DNA of 23,006 nt from Ettlia oleoabundans (GCA_019693395.1 JAAMXP010001102.1:7850-30855); one strand, 5' to 3'; shown: positions 1-9,289, counted from the stretch's first letter. Numbers and translations: made by a program. Notes: a model not told the origin generated them from the sequence alone.

Positions 1-1096
1 TCGGCCCCCCTGCCCCCCACACACACACCCCTAAACACACATACACACACACACACCTCCGCCATTGCCATCACCATTGCACCCACCTCCATGGAGCGGA
101 TGGGGTCAGGGATGACAGGGCCCTTGCCCTTGTCAATATCAAAGGGGATGTTCATGCCGGTAATGGGGGTGAGGATGTCGGAGAACAGGATCACGCCATC
201 AGGCTGGAAAGCGCGCCACGGCTGCAGCGACACCTCCACAGCAATGTCCACGTTCTCTGCAGTATGCAATGCAGGTAGCAGGGTCAGGCAGGGGTTGGAA
301 ATGGCGGCAGCGGCAGACTGTTGAGATGCAGCGGACAAGGCTGCCTGGATAGGTGGGGTGGGGTGCAGATATCGAGGATATCGAGGTTTCGCAGTGAAGA
401 TGGCCTCACACAGGAAAGGTTGTACTATTGCCGGGGGAGGGCTGTTGATTTGCCCTCTGTTTGCCCTGCTGATAACTTAGGCAGGCGCCTGTGCCACTAC
501 CAACGCATCCGCACCTGAGCGCTCGCGGAAGGTGGTGTGCTTCTTGCAGAGCTCCTGGTACACTTTCATGTACCGGCCTGCCTGCCGCATCATCCATACG
601 GGAGGGCGCTCGACAGCCTCGCCGCGCAGAGCACGCAGCATGAGCGGGTCATCGCTTGACGCCTGAAAAGGGCAAGGGGGTTGGGAGCATGCCGTCTTGG
701 TCCACAATGAATTCAATTGACATGAAAGTGATGCGTCATATGTTGCACATTTTAGTACGCTACTGAACCAGAGGCAGGCTGTATTGCTGTTGAACTCGCA
801 GCGGCGGCAGGCAGCAGCCAGCGGCGGCGATCGGCAAGGGTGGTGGCGGCACTGCTGCTGCGCCCAACCTTGGCTGCTGCGCCCGCTGACTGCTCCACCG
901 AGGCCACTGCCTGCACCTGCACCGCGTTCCTGCGTGCCGCCCTCTGCGGACAAGCGGGGTGTTAGGGGTTGGTGTCGGAGCGCATTGAAGGCCTGTCGTG
1001 ATGATTATTGTGCTTGCGCCTCTCCCTGTTTCTCACCGGCTGCCGGGCAGGCGTGAAGACGGCCGCAGCCGTCTGCTGGACAAGTGTTGCTTGCAT
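1..1096 (-). CDS. Uroporphyrinogen decarboxylase, plastid, 5' part (partial at left edge)
   Basis: Decarboxylates the four acetate side chains of uroporphyrinogen III to give coproporphyrinogen III in tetrapyrrole (heme/chlorophyll) synthesis. Four phase-matched exons are visible: 1096-1037, 943-869, 662-515 and 256-87. They give 151 residues, and the rest lies beyond the left edge; plant homologues are about 400 residues. Residues 1-45, rich in Ala, Gln, Arg and Val and poor in acidic residues, look like a chloroplast transit peptide. The family signature [12 protein letters not shown] is at 66-77, holding the two substrate-binding arginines (R71, R75). FRERSENVD spans the exon 3/4 junction. 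LQPW at 105-108 and [12 protein letters not shown] at 114-125 hold the catalytic-site aspartate (D121). The start was chosen because a short first exon and a second exon join in frame to the conserved core. Intron 4 begins at 86 and contains a CA/TG repeat. The gene is head-to-head with the J-domain gene at 1544. Confidence 0.93.
20..57. repeat. CA/TG microsatellite in intron 4 of the UROD gene
   Basis: The plus strand carries an interrupted run of CA dinucleotides (two blocks separated by CCCCTAAA). It lies inside the last visible UROD intron. Simple-sequence DNA; no function is implied. Confidence 0.85.
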
Positions 1097-1543
1097 CGTG
1101 CTAGCTGGGCTGTGTGCGTAACTAACAACTAGGAATCAGTAAAGAAGAACGGGGCGCAAGGGCAGTGCGCAGCAACCCAAGAGGCCGCTCTTATCCTACA
1201 GCTATCCTGCTACGTGGCAGGGGTAGCCTGATTTGCAACCCTACAGCGTTTGGTAAGCGCATGGATATACTCTCATATTGTGTATAAGCATTTGCTCAAT
1301 TATTGGCACTTAAAGCCGTCACAGGCACTGGTTGATAGCGGGACCCCCCCTGCACTGCGCACCTTGGTTGCTCGAACAGGAACCGGAAACCGGTATATGG
1401 AAGCTCGGGGGATCAACAAATTGGCAAGGCGAGAGCAATTGACTGGCGACGGTACACCTATGAGCCAACCGGCGGCTGGCGGTGCGGTGGTAGGGCAGCG
1501 GCAGAGGCACTTCGCGGCACCCAATTGACGCAATTTGCAGAAC
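1097..1543. promoter_or_regulatory. Divergent intergenic region between UROD and the J-domain gene
   Basis: About 450 bases lie between the two opposing start codons and must hold both promoters. I see no confident coding exon. The open frame at 1250-1528 has no ATG start, only TTG, and no recognisable protein. A TTTGCAG at 1534-1540, directly before the J-domain ATG at 1544, resembles a 3' splice site, so a 5'-UTR intron or an upstream exon is possible. An in-frame stop sits at 1526-1528, so no unspliced N-terminal extension is possible. Confidence 0.5.
1524..1540 (+). repeat. 17-base direct repeat, copy 1 (ends in a splice-acceptor-like CAG)
   Basis: ATTGACGCAATTTGCAG, ending 3 bases before the J-domain ATG. 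Copy 2, at 1716-1732 inside the intron, differs by one base. Both end in TTTGCAG and so resemble 3' splice sites, flanking exon 1 on either side. Confidence 0.8.
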
Positions 1544-2325
1544 ATGGGGCAAAGAAACCTGCCGTTTACGGACCCATGGGTGGTCCTGGGGGTCCCGCCT
1601 GGCTCTAGCCGAGAGGACATTAAAGCCGCTTACCGACGCGCCGCTTTACGGTACCACCCAGGTGCGGAGCTCCGCAGTTTGACGACAGGTGACTTGCCAA
1701 CAGACAACATTAACCATTGACACAATTTGCAGCGTATCCCCTGCAAAGTGGCAGCACCAGCAGCAGTGTTAAGCAACCATTGCAAAAGGCCAGCTGCCGC
1801 ATGAGTGATGTGAACGGTTTCAGTGTGGTTTCACGTTCTGCTGCAGATGTTGACCCCAGCCCCAGCGCCAGTGCTCGCTTTGCAGACATCAAGGCAGCTG
1901 CAGATGTGCTACTAAAGGGCCGCCCACATGGTAGTACAACTAGTAGCTCGGGAAAAGCAACGGCCTGGACTTCTGCAGCAGCATCAGCGGCGGCAGCGCA
2001 GGGCAGGACAGCACCCCGCCACCACACAATGGCCCTGTGGGCTGGAGCCTGTCTGGCCTGTGGACTGGCCTTTGTGTACGGCGCATATTGGGCGCGGTAT
2101 TCACAACGACGATCACAGCAGGCCGCATTACAGGCCCCGGGAGAAGCGCTGCAAACCCCGCTGCCACAACGCAGCAAGCTCCTGTCCGCTCTTCTGGCTG
2201 AGAAGCAGCAGCAGGCACAGCAGCAACAGCAGCAGCGGGAAGAGCAGGCAGCGGCGACAGCGGCGGCGTGTCCAGATGCAGCACCGCGCCATGCTGGCAA
2301 GCAAGGGCTAGGCAACGCTGAGTAA
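1544..2325 (+). CDS. Small membrane-anchored J-domain (DnaJ-like) protein
   Basis: Predicted Hsp70 co-chaperone. Two exons, 1544-1661 and 1847-2325, give 198 residues. The J domain fills the N-terminus: DPWVVLGVPPGSSREDIKAAY is at 10-30, followed by RRAALRYHP. The essential HPD tripeptide (38-40) is created exactly at the splice junction, since exon 1 ends HP plus one base and exon 2 starts with AT. Helix IV is represented by ARFADIKAAADVLL (49-62). Residues about 101-122 form a single hydrophobic membrane segment. The tail is rich in Gln and Ala, with a Q-tract near 160-169. With the J domain before the membrane segment, tail- or C-terminal-type anchoring is plausible; the compartment is unknown. 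An alternative acceptor at 1731-1732 would keep frame but add 38 residues and break HPD. TGTAA occurs at 2592-2596. Confidence 0.82.
1716..1732 (+). repeat. 17-base direct repeat, copy 2 (possible alternative acceptor)
   Basis: ATTGACACAATTTGCAG, 16/17 identical to 1524-1540. Use of this CAG as the acceptor would keep the J-domain frame open but replace the Asp of HPD by Ala and add 38 residues. Confidence 0.75.
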
Positions 2326-2616
2326 CTACCACCTCTTGTACCATGTCGCTCCTGTATTGTTACGCCACAACTAGTCCCCCATGTAGCTGTGTAGAAAGAC
2401 ACGCTGTTGCACGGTATGCTGCCCCTGTTGTACCCTGGCACTGCTGAATATCTCAACTATTGCTGCGTTCTGCCATCCTTTGCCTTTGTTTTAGTAGCTG
2501 ATTGACCACCCTTACACGTGCATCTGTGCATCTAAAATCAAGCTGAGCTGGCACCACCGCACTTCTGGTTTGAGGGCAATTAACACCCAGTTGTAAGTGC
2601 TTAGCCTTAGACCAGC
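2326..2616 (+). other. 3' UTR of the J-domain gene / 5' region of the LEA-like gene
   Basis: About 290 bases between two plus-strand genes. The only chlorophyte-type polyadenylation motif, TGTAA, is at 2592-2596, just 20 bases before the proposed ATG at 2617. The two transcripts must therefore abut or overlap, or the downstream start is wrong. No other feature is seen. Confidence 0.5.
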
Positions 2617-4771
2617 ATGCTTAGACATGTTCAGAAAGTACGGGGGCTGACAAGGCCCTGTGTGGTAGCATGCCGCTCTCTGGTGTCCCCAGCGGGCGAC
2701 CAGGTGCGAACCTTAACATTCGTGAAGTGCACAAGCCTTGGACGAGCGCCTGCTGTCGTATCGGTAGCAGACGAGGGCTGGGGCTCCACGACCACGTAGC
2801 TTGCAAACAGACGTCATCCTCAGTTGGCCTCAGTTGGCCCCGATCTCAAAAAGGCGGTGGTGTGGACCAGCGGCTATGTCGGGCACAAGTGAATGCGTGT
2901 CCTAGCAGTCTACTGCAGCCTGCTGAGCATTGGCAAGCTTACGGCATCCTTTGTACCCACAGGAGGGTCTGGGCGAGAGACTGAGGCATGCAGCAGAGGA
3001 GGCGGTGCACAAGGCTGAAGATGCCATACACCGGGTGGAACATCAGGTTGAAGATGCGGTGCACAAGGTGACTGGGAAAAGCTGTGGCTTTGCTGGATTG
3101 CTGGGTCTGCAGATAGCAAGGCCGCCTGATGCTGTGCAGCCTGGGCGGGGTCTGTTCCTTTCAGACGCATCCCAACCCGTGTGTCAGCCTTCTTGTTTCT
3201 GCAGGTCGCAGACGCCGTGCATGAGCGAAGGGAAAAAGCCAGGGAGGAGGCTGAGAGGGGCATGTTCACAGCAGGTGGGCTAGAGGTCTGGGCTTGCTAG
3301 TATCAGCGCAGTGCTATCCACGATACCCGTGAAATCCCCCGCAGGAGTTGTTGCGCCACTCTGCCCTGCTCTGCTGTCTGTTGATGCATGCCGCCCTGCC
3401 AAATGCCCTCGCCGCAGCACCTGCTGTGGGTAACAAACGCGCTCATAATGTTGAGAGCGCCTCAATGCAGATGACATTCGAGAGGCAGCTGAGCAGATGC
3501 GGCACTCCCCAGCTGACCAACAGGTGCGGAGAGTGTCAAACCAACCTTGGGCTAGCGTGTGTTTCTGGGCGTCGCTGGCAGCAGATGTTTGGGGCATCTA
3601 TGCGCCCGGACCGCCAAGAGGATGAGTGGGAGGTTGAATGTAATGTTGACCTGAACAGCCATGGCATGCCCTGCAGGAGGGCGTGGGTGGAAAGCTGAGG
3701 CATGCTGCAGTGGAGGCGGTGCACAGGGCTGAAGATGCCATACACCGGGCGGAACACACTGCAGAGGATGCAGTGCACAAGGTGGGGGCATACATAAGGG
3801 GATGGTTGACATCCTGGGATACACGAGAGGAGTTCAACAACATCTGCCAGCCAAGGGGTTGTGACTCGGTACACTTGGTGGAGCTGTGATCCAAGCATTT
3901 CTATTGCAGTTGCTAGTTTGGCATTCTTTTTACAGGTGGCAGAAGCCGTGCATGAGCGCAGGGAGCGGGCCAGAGAGGAGGCCGAGAGGGGCATGTTCAC
4001 GGCAGGTGGGGTGGGCCGACATGTGCATCATTGGCTCATCTGGGCCACACAACTTGGTTTGATTTGATGTGCCCACAAGGGGGTGTTCCCGCAGATGACA
4101 TTCGGGAGGCAGCTGACCAGATGCTGCACTCTCGCGACAAGCAGAGCATTGAGCACACGACACACAGGTGTGGCAGCCCAGGTGCCTTCGATGGCCACCA
4201 AGCCATTGCAGGTTACATGCAGTGTGCACTAAGCCTGTTTAGCACACTGTCATTCAGGTTCGCTCAGTTGAGAATGCTAAATCCAAATTTGAGATTGCTA
4301 AAATCAATAAGAAGGGAGAGTTAGTTCAAGCACCGGACCAATGTATGCCGTTGCCTGTGCAGGCGATACCAGCAGGACGACGAGGAGCGACTGCTGGATG
4401 AAGCCTCTTCTGACCTGGCAAAGAGCTGGCGCCAGAAGGAGATGGAGGGGCTGAGGAGGTGGACCATGGCTGTGGCTGTAAATGGCTGTGACTGTGGCTG
4501 GGAGGAGACTGGGCAAGATCCTGCTCCTCACTGCTGGGTACAAGGGTGGCAGATGAAGGGGCTCTGTTATAGACGTCCAGGCTGCATCCTTCGTCTGCTA
4601 CCTATGTGTTGATGGAACTGATATCAAGGTAAAGATGCCCCAGCAGAGCAGGCCCCAATATTGAGCCGCCATGTTGTGCCCATTTTGCATCGTGTGTGCA
4701 GCGCTGTCAAGGAGGAGATCCATGGAACAAGTGCAGCAGAGCAGACAGGCCAGGACGCCAAGAAGCAATAG
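2617..4771 (+). CDS. LEA-like amphipathic-helix protein with organelle-type leader and duplicated exon block
   Basis: Exons: 2617-2703, then block 1 (2963-3067, 3205-3274, 3471-3523), block 2 (3677-3781, 3936-4005, 4095 onward), then one ending at 4319, 4363-4458 and 4702-4771. Residues 1-29 (MLRHVQKVRGLTRP...) are Arg-rich, without acidic residues before Asp28, and resemble a mitochondrial or plastid targeting peptide. The body has eleven-residue-like repeats such as AVHKAEDAIHR, VEHQVEDAVHK and VADAVHERREK, typical in style of LEA group 3 (LEA_4) helices. It is rich in Ala, Glu, His, Arg and Lys, with almost no hydrophobic core. The C-terminus is hydrophilic, ending GQDAKKQ. The junction after 4095 is unresolved: the obvious donor (4168) breaks frame with the next exon. 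A phase-correct solution uses CAG|GTGCCT at 4182 and acceptor CTCAG at 4267, giving about 264 residues. Function in membrane or protein protection is inferred only from composition. Confidence 0.68.
2963..3523 (+). repeat. Exon block copy 1 (exons A-B-C) of the LEA-like gene
   Basis: Three exons: A 2963-3067 (phase 0 to 0, 35 residues starting EGLGERLRHAA), B 3205-3274 (phase 0 to 1, VADAVHERRE...GMFTA) and C 3471-3523 (phase 1 to 0, DDIREAAEQMRHSPADQQ). The whole block has symmetric outer phase (0/0), so it can be duplicated without frame change. Confidence 0.82.
3677..4167 (+). repeat. Exon block copy 2 (exons A'-B'-C') of the LEA-like gene
   Basis: A' 3677-3781 (EGVGGKLRHAA..., 35 residues), B' 3936-4005 (VAEAVHERRE...GMFTA, 23 residues plus one base) and C' from 4095 (DDIREAADQMLHSRDKQ...). 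Lengths of A and B are identical to copy 1, and the protein identity is high by eye. C' diverges at its 3' end, where the donor is uncertain. Confidence 0.8.
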
Positions 4772-4888
4772 CCGCGTTGCCCACAACCCACCAAGAAGGG
4801 GGTGCGTAGGAAGCTTCACTTCCTGCAACCCCCAGCAGCAGTCAAGATTGACCCACCACATGGATCTTATGAAGCAGCACCTGCTGTC

Positions 4889-4902
4889 TGTAACTTGTTA
4901 CA
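4889..4902. terminator. Palindromic two-strand polyadenylation motif
   Basis: TGTAACTTGTTACA is a perfect inverted repeat (six-base arms, two-base spacer), so TGTAA reads on both strands. It lies 118 bases past the LEA-like stop, a plausible 3' end for that gene. On the other strand it lies about 430 bases beyond the NDUFA12 stop, as a possible back-up signal. Confidence 0.55.
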
Positions 4903-5223
4903 ACTAGAAGCGTGTAAGCAAACAGCTGCCGCATCAAGCGCCTGTTAGGAAGCAAAGGAAAGGGGAGCATACAAAACATGATAGAAAAGACAACAGAAGT
5001 ACACAAAGGACCAACCAGCCGGGGCCAGGTGGCCCACCACACGGACCAGCCAACCAGGAATTATGGTTCAACAGGGCAATCAGAATAGCATGGCCTGCAT
5101 TGCCAGACTGTTGTACTGATGGAAGGCTCACACCCTGCTAAAGGGCAGCTGATTTCCTGGCCCTACGATGCTCCAAGCAGCCTGGCGGTGTAGAGGGTGT
5201 GGATCAAGATGCAGCTGGACAGC

Positions 5224-5228
5224 TTACA
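5224..5228 (-). terminator. TGTAA polyadenylation motif for NDUFA12
   Basis: TTACA on the plus strand is TGTAA on the minus strand, about 100 bases downstream of the NDUFA12 stop. This is the usual distance for green-algal UGUAA signals. Confidence 0.55.
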
Positions 5229-5330
5229 CCACTGGTCAGCCGCTACAGTGCAGCTCCAACCAGCCTGGTGGCTTGGCTCCATATGGCACTGGTTGGTAAC
5301 CATGCCCCCCCACATGGCCAAGCGGTGGCC

Positions 5331-6441
5331 TCATGCGGTACTGGGTGGGGACCATGCCTGGTACTTGCGCCAAGTGAACCTCTCAGGGTTACCCCACCAC
5401 CCCTTGGCCATGTGCACTTTGCCGCCAGTCAGGGACGGGTGTGCAGTGGCCTCGACTGAGTAGATGGGGCGCTTGAAGTCAGACTGCAACAGGCAGAAGG
5501 GGGGAGACGCAAAATGAGAAATTTCCTGCTTCGCTCAGCGCCTCAACTCAAGCTGCACAAAGCGAGAGGCGCAGCATTTGGAGACAAGGATGGGAAACGG
5601 AGGGCAGCAGCTGCTGACAGGCATCACAGAACGTGAAGTCAGTTCATATCATTTGCAAAACTAAAAGTGAACTGCAAGAGACATGAGCCAAGATGGACTC
5701 ACATTGACTGGGTTTTCATCTGCAATGTGGTGCAGCCATGCGTGCCACTCTGGCGGAACGGTGGAGGGGTCCTGTGTTCGCCAATGGTCGGCCTTGGCGT
5801 AGACAACGTGGCGGTTGCGCACTGCACGGCCGGGAGGAGGGTCGCAGCGGGCAGAGTTTGGAAGGGGAAGGCACAGCAGGGGAGCGCGTCAAGGGTAGCA
5901 AGATAAGGCTGGGAAGGCGACCCTAAGCTCTCACAGGGTTTGGTAAGCTACCAGGGGGACTTGAACATCGGCACATACATCGGCACGTGCAGTTCAATCA
6001 ATCGGTACTTTTAGGCTGCTATACAGCATCAGCTGCTCCCCACCTATCTGCGCCCCCTTCTTCTCAAAGTACTTGTTGCCATGTTGGTCTACGCCCACCA
6101 GCACAGCAGGGTCGTCACCGCCAGGTCCATGTGCGATCAGCGTCTCTCTGCATGGCAGGGTATGCGGGGCAGAGGAACACAGCAAAGTCAAACGCTTTAC
6201 CAGTACAAGGCCGTCAGCTGGGAGAGAGAGTTCTGAAGCAGCCCGAGTTGTGCTGCAGGGTGCAGTGCAGAGAGATGCAGCACAGCCCACGTGCAGATTC
6301 TGGCAGAAACAGGCCGCAGACCCAGGAGACTCACGCTAGGTTGCCATCAATGATGACCTTCCAGCCGCCTGCTGCCCACGCCTCCCTGAAAGACGGCTTG
6401 CCCAGTGCTGACGCCACGTATTTGGTCAAAGCCCCCGCCAT
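5331..6441 (-). CDS. NDUFA12: NADH:ubiquinone oxidoreductase (complex I) subunit NDUFA12 / B17.2
   Basis: Accessory subunit of mitochondrial complex I. Four phase-matched exons (6441-6335, 6147-6044, 5821-5703, 5483-5331) give 160 residues, matching the family length of about 145-160. The family signature LVGVDQHGNKYFE is at 52-64 (compare LVG.D..GNKYYE in homologues). The RHVVYA segment after the exon 2/3 junction corresponds to RHRWVVY, and VPPEWHAWLHHIAD (92-105) is the hallmark VPPEWH.WLH motif. The C-terminus after residue 110 (SDFKRPIYS... FTWRKYQAWSPPSTA) ends in a form resembling the ..QAW.P tail of plant homologues. The N-terminus (MAGALTKYVASALGK) has no acidic residue in the first 19. 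The gene is head-to-head with the hydroxylase gene at 7139 and convergent with the LEA-like gene. Confidence 0.93.
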
Positions 6442-7066
6442 GGCTGCCTCCTATCCAGGCCCCTGTGAGAGCGCGACAGAACAATATAAGCGGCAGTTGG
6501 GTAGCCGAATCGATGTGCAGGTCGGCAGCGGGGCCAGGCTCGGTTATGAAAAGAGCCGCAAAGACCGCAGTCGAGCAGGCAGCGGGCGGACGGCGGCAAC
6601 GTCGTGCAGCGGGCCGTTGGCGGCGCGGGCTGGGTTGCAGGCGTAATTCGCACTTTGGTGGCGGTACCCAGGACGATGAAAAAGGAGCTGGGCTGCGGGC
6701 TGTGACGGGGCACGCCAACCCAGGCACCGGACGTGGTGTCAACACTCACCAGCGGCGGTGGCGGCCTCAAATTTCTTGGGAAAGCCGCGGCAGGGACAGC
6801 AGACCTTAGTTGCCAACCTCTCGGGCGGGTGATGGTTCCTTGATCACGGCGAGCGTAAATCTGTGTAATGCACAGGTCGCAGCAAATGGTCGTAGGAGCT
6901 TTTCCTGATTCTCGGGGTATTCTGTACTGCATGGAGGCGGTACGCTAGTCATCCTTCATCGACTGCACAATCTGGCCCGTCTTGGGGCTTTAATTGTTAT
7001 GCACTAGTGCAAAAGGTTGATACAACATTACATGCCAACGCAGGAGCAAACAATAGCAGCCCTCGC

Positions 7067-7086
7067 GTTCTTAGACGTCTAAGAAC
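7067..7086. promoter_or_regulatory. Perfect 20-base palindrome in the shared promoter
   Basis: GTTCTTAGACGTCTAAGAAC is fully self-complementary with no spacer. It lies 53 bases upstream of the hydroxylase ATG and about 630 bases upstream of the NDUFA12 ATG. The central GACGTC is an ACGT-core element of the kind bound by bZIP factors; binding is inference. Confidence 0.6.
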
Positions 7087-7100
7087 AGCCCAGCGGCCCG

Positions 7101-7113
7101 GGAATAATATTCC
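7101..7113. promoter_or_regulatory. Short inverted repeat next to the palindrome
   Basis: GGAATAATATTCC has five-base arms and a three-base spacer. It lies 14 bases after the 20-base palindrome and 25 bases before the hydroxylase ATG, so it probably sits in or near the 5' UTR. Confidence 0.45.
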
Positions 7114-7138
7114 TGGACGCTGCTAGTCACCACAGGGA

Positions 7139-8975
7139 ATGCGAGTCTTGCTGCCTGCATCGCGTGGTTGCATCGTCAACCTCACAGCAGCCGCGGCTCG
7201 GGCGCAGGCGCACGGGGCGCCTAGGCAGCGCTGGCGGCAAGAGCCCACGTGCGCAGTGAACACGCAGCAGCAGCGGGCAGATCTTAATTTCTTTGATCAA
7301 AGGCAGCAGGCAGGAGAGATGCGTCTCAATACTACGGAACAATGGGAACAAACGGGTCCAGCAGGCGCCGGCGATGCGCTGGAGCCGCCCCCCACACCCT
7401 CGCCCCGGTCGCAGCTGCCCACCCGCAGTGGAGGAGCGTTGTCGCAGGCCGCCCTGGGAGGAACGGAGCAGGAGGTGGGTCTTCTTGTGGGGGGATCCGT
7501 GCCCTTGTTGCTTTCTTTAGAGAGTGGGCACGATTGCTAGCTTGCTCCACCTGAACATGCCCCATACTTGGCGCTTGCATTCTCGCACTAGTTCCAAACC
7601 CTGCCTGCCCAACTGCGCTTTGCTGCAGGTCCCTCGCACGCTGCGCCAAGTGCTGACCGTCTTCTTCAGCCACCCATCCTCCCTCCTAATTGTGTTTGCC
7701 ATTGCCGGCCTGGTGATCTGGCGCTCCCATCTGCCATTCCAACCAGTGGCTGACTTGGCGGTGGCAGCGTGCATAGCGGCAGCCTGGACGGTGCAGGAGT
7801 GGATCATCCACAACCTGCTGCTGCACAGCAAGTTTGACTGGTGGGTTTGATCGCTGTGCACAAGCTCTAGCGGCACAGTCATCAATCAACTTGTATGCAT
7901 TGTGTGGGCCCCCAAGCATCGCCGCTGACGCAAGCGGTACCCCCGTTAGCACCTACAAAATAGTTTACTGACCAGCCACAGCAAGGTTGCCAGCTGCTGA
8001 CAGTCTTTTACTGCAGTATTCCGGTTTGTTGGTGCAGGGTTGGGAGGCGCATACACGTCGGCCACCACCAGCGCCCGTACTTCCATGTGCGGTGTTCCAT
8101 CCCCTGCCAGTTGCCGCATTTGCCGCTGGCGCAAATCACAGCTTGCTGCTGCCTATCAGCCCCACCAGCCATGCCACCAGCATCTTCAGCCAGCATGCCA
8201 TGATCGACTTGTGCTTGTTTGCCCATCTTGCGCTGCTGTCCACAGGGTTTGCAGCCCAAGAGGCCGTGGCGAGCATCTTACGTTGGTTTGGCTCTACTTG
8301 GTGCCGCAGGTGTCGATTGACGACCCTCCCATCGTGCTGGCCTTCATGGCGGGCAGCCTGGGCCTCTTTTGGCTGGGCTTTGGCGGCTCTGAGCTGGCTG
8401 TAACAGCAGCCATCAGCTACTACGGCATGGGGCTCTGCTACGAGTTCACGTGAGTCTTGTGGGGCGTCGAGAAGTCTTGGGGAGTTGCACGCGGTGGGAA
8501 GGTGGGGTGGATGTTGAGGGTAAAGGGGGTGGCCTGAAGTTGCTATGTATGGTTGAACTTCAGAAGGAGCTGTAGCTAGTGCTGCGGGTCTTTGGGCAAG
8601 AATGGCCGGCAGTGTCTCTGAGGCAGAACTGGGGACCCGAAAGCAGCAGTGCCTTTGTTGCCGTCGTGCTGCTGCTGGGACGTCTGTACAAACGCACTGC
8701 TGCGGCGTCGCAACAAATCCTTGTGCCTCCCCGCCTCCCCCTGCTGCTGCAGGCACTACATGAGCCACACCCGCTACCTGCCCACCAGCCGGCTGGGCAA
8801 GCGCATTCGCATGCACCACATGCTGCACCACACCAAGAACGAGGCCTACTGGCTGGCCTTCACAGTGCCTGACGTGGACAAGCTGTTTGGAACAGACCCC
8901 GATCCTGCCAGCATCCGCATGAGCGACATGGCCAAGGCAGCTCTCAAGCGAGCACACACAGCTAGCACGAGCTGA
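7139..8975 (+). CDS. Membrane di-iron hydroxylase, fatty acid hydroxylase/sterol desaturase superfamily
   Basis: Five exons (7139-7474, 7629-7840, 8038-8086, 8310-8449, 8753-8975), all phase-consistent, give 319 residues. The eight-histidine di-iron signature is complete: HNLLLH (173-178), HVGHH (189-193), HYMSH (247-251) and HHMLHH (267-272). The family-style FHVSIDDPPIVLAFM follows the second cluster, and NEAYWLAFTVPDVDKLFGT follows the last. Hydrophobic membrane stretches lie at about 121-143, 153-171 and 203-245. The first ~110 residues are not conserved; residues 1-45, rich in Ala, Arg and Gln, could be a plastid transit peptide, and an in-frame Met at 7319 is an alternative start. The substrate (fatty acid, sphingolipid, sterol or other lipid) cannot be told from the sequence. 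TGTAA is at 9285-9289. Confidence 0.88.
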
Positions 8976-9284
8976 AGAGTGCCACAATGTGCCTGCTGCT
9001 TGTTCCTGCTGTTTCTCTTGCACAGTTTTCACGTTTGCATTACTGACGGTAGTCAGCCTCACCCGCTGTTGTAGTTTATATATTTCTTTCAGGTCTGATT
9101 GCTTTGGTGGTCCACTCCCCGTTGGTTGACTCAGTCATTATCCCCAGATGCTTTCGCACTACTTTTCATACGTTCATACAGAGTTGTTTTGTTTTTACAG
9201 CAACAAGCAAGACATGATTTAGCATGCAGTCAATGTATCGCTACGCAGTATCACTACACAAGAGCGCATGTTGTTAACCAACAT

Positions 9285-9289
9285 TGTAA
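9285..9289 (+). terminator. TGTAA polyadenylation motif for the hydroxylase gene
   Basis: First plus-strand TGTAA seen after the stop at 8975, about 310 bases downstream. Confidence 0.45.

Larger units (their letters stand above)
4772..5330. other. Convergent intergenic region with polyadenylation motifs
   Basis: About 560 bases between the stops of the LEA-like gene (plus) and NDUFA12 (minus). It contains a palindromic TGTAA element at 4889-4902 and a minus-strand TGTAA at 5228-5224. No coding exon is supported. Confidence 0.55.
6442..7138. promoter_or_regulatory. Shared divergent promoter region, NDUFA12 / hydroxylase
   Basis: About 700 bases separate the two opposing start codons. I see no convincing coding exon; the open frames are short and Arg/Pro-rich without known motifs. 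Near the hydroxylase side lie a perfect 20-base palindrome (7067-7086) and a short inverted repeat (7101-7113). Confidence 0.5.

Noticed and set aside
1250..1528. Open frame between UROD and the J-domain gene
   Set aside because: It starts at TTG rather than ATG, has no recognisable motif, and lies in the divergent promoter region.
1710..2456. Long minus-strand open frame rich in Cys and Ala opposite the J-domain gene
   Set aside because: It is the complement of the Gln/Ala-rich tail of the J protein; the Cys runs come from CAG repeats read backwards, and no family motif is present.
5197..5463. Plus-strand open frames opposite NDUFA12
   Set aside because: They mirror the last NDUFA12 exon, which is clearly coding on the minus strand.
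8136..9062. 308-residue minus-strand open frame opposite the hydroxylase gene
   Set aside because: The plus strand carries the complete histidine motifs with phase-matched splicing; the minus frame has no conserved motif and spans the plus-strand exons and introns alike.
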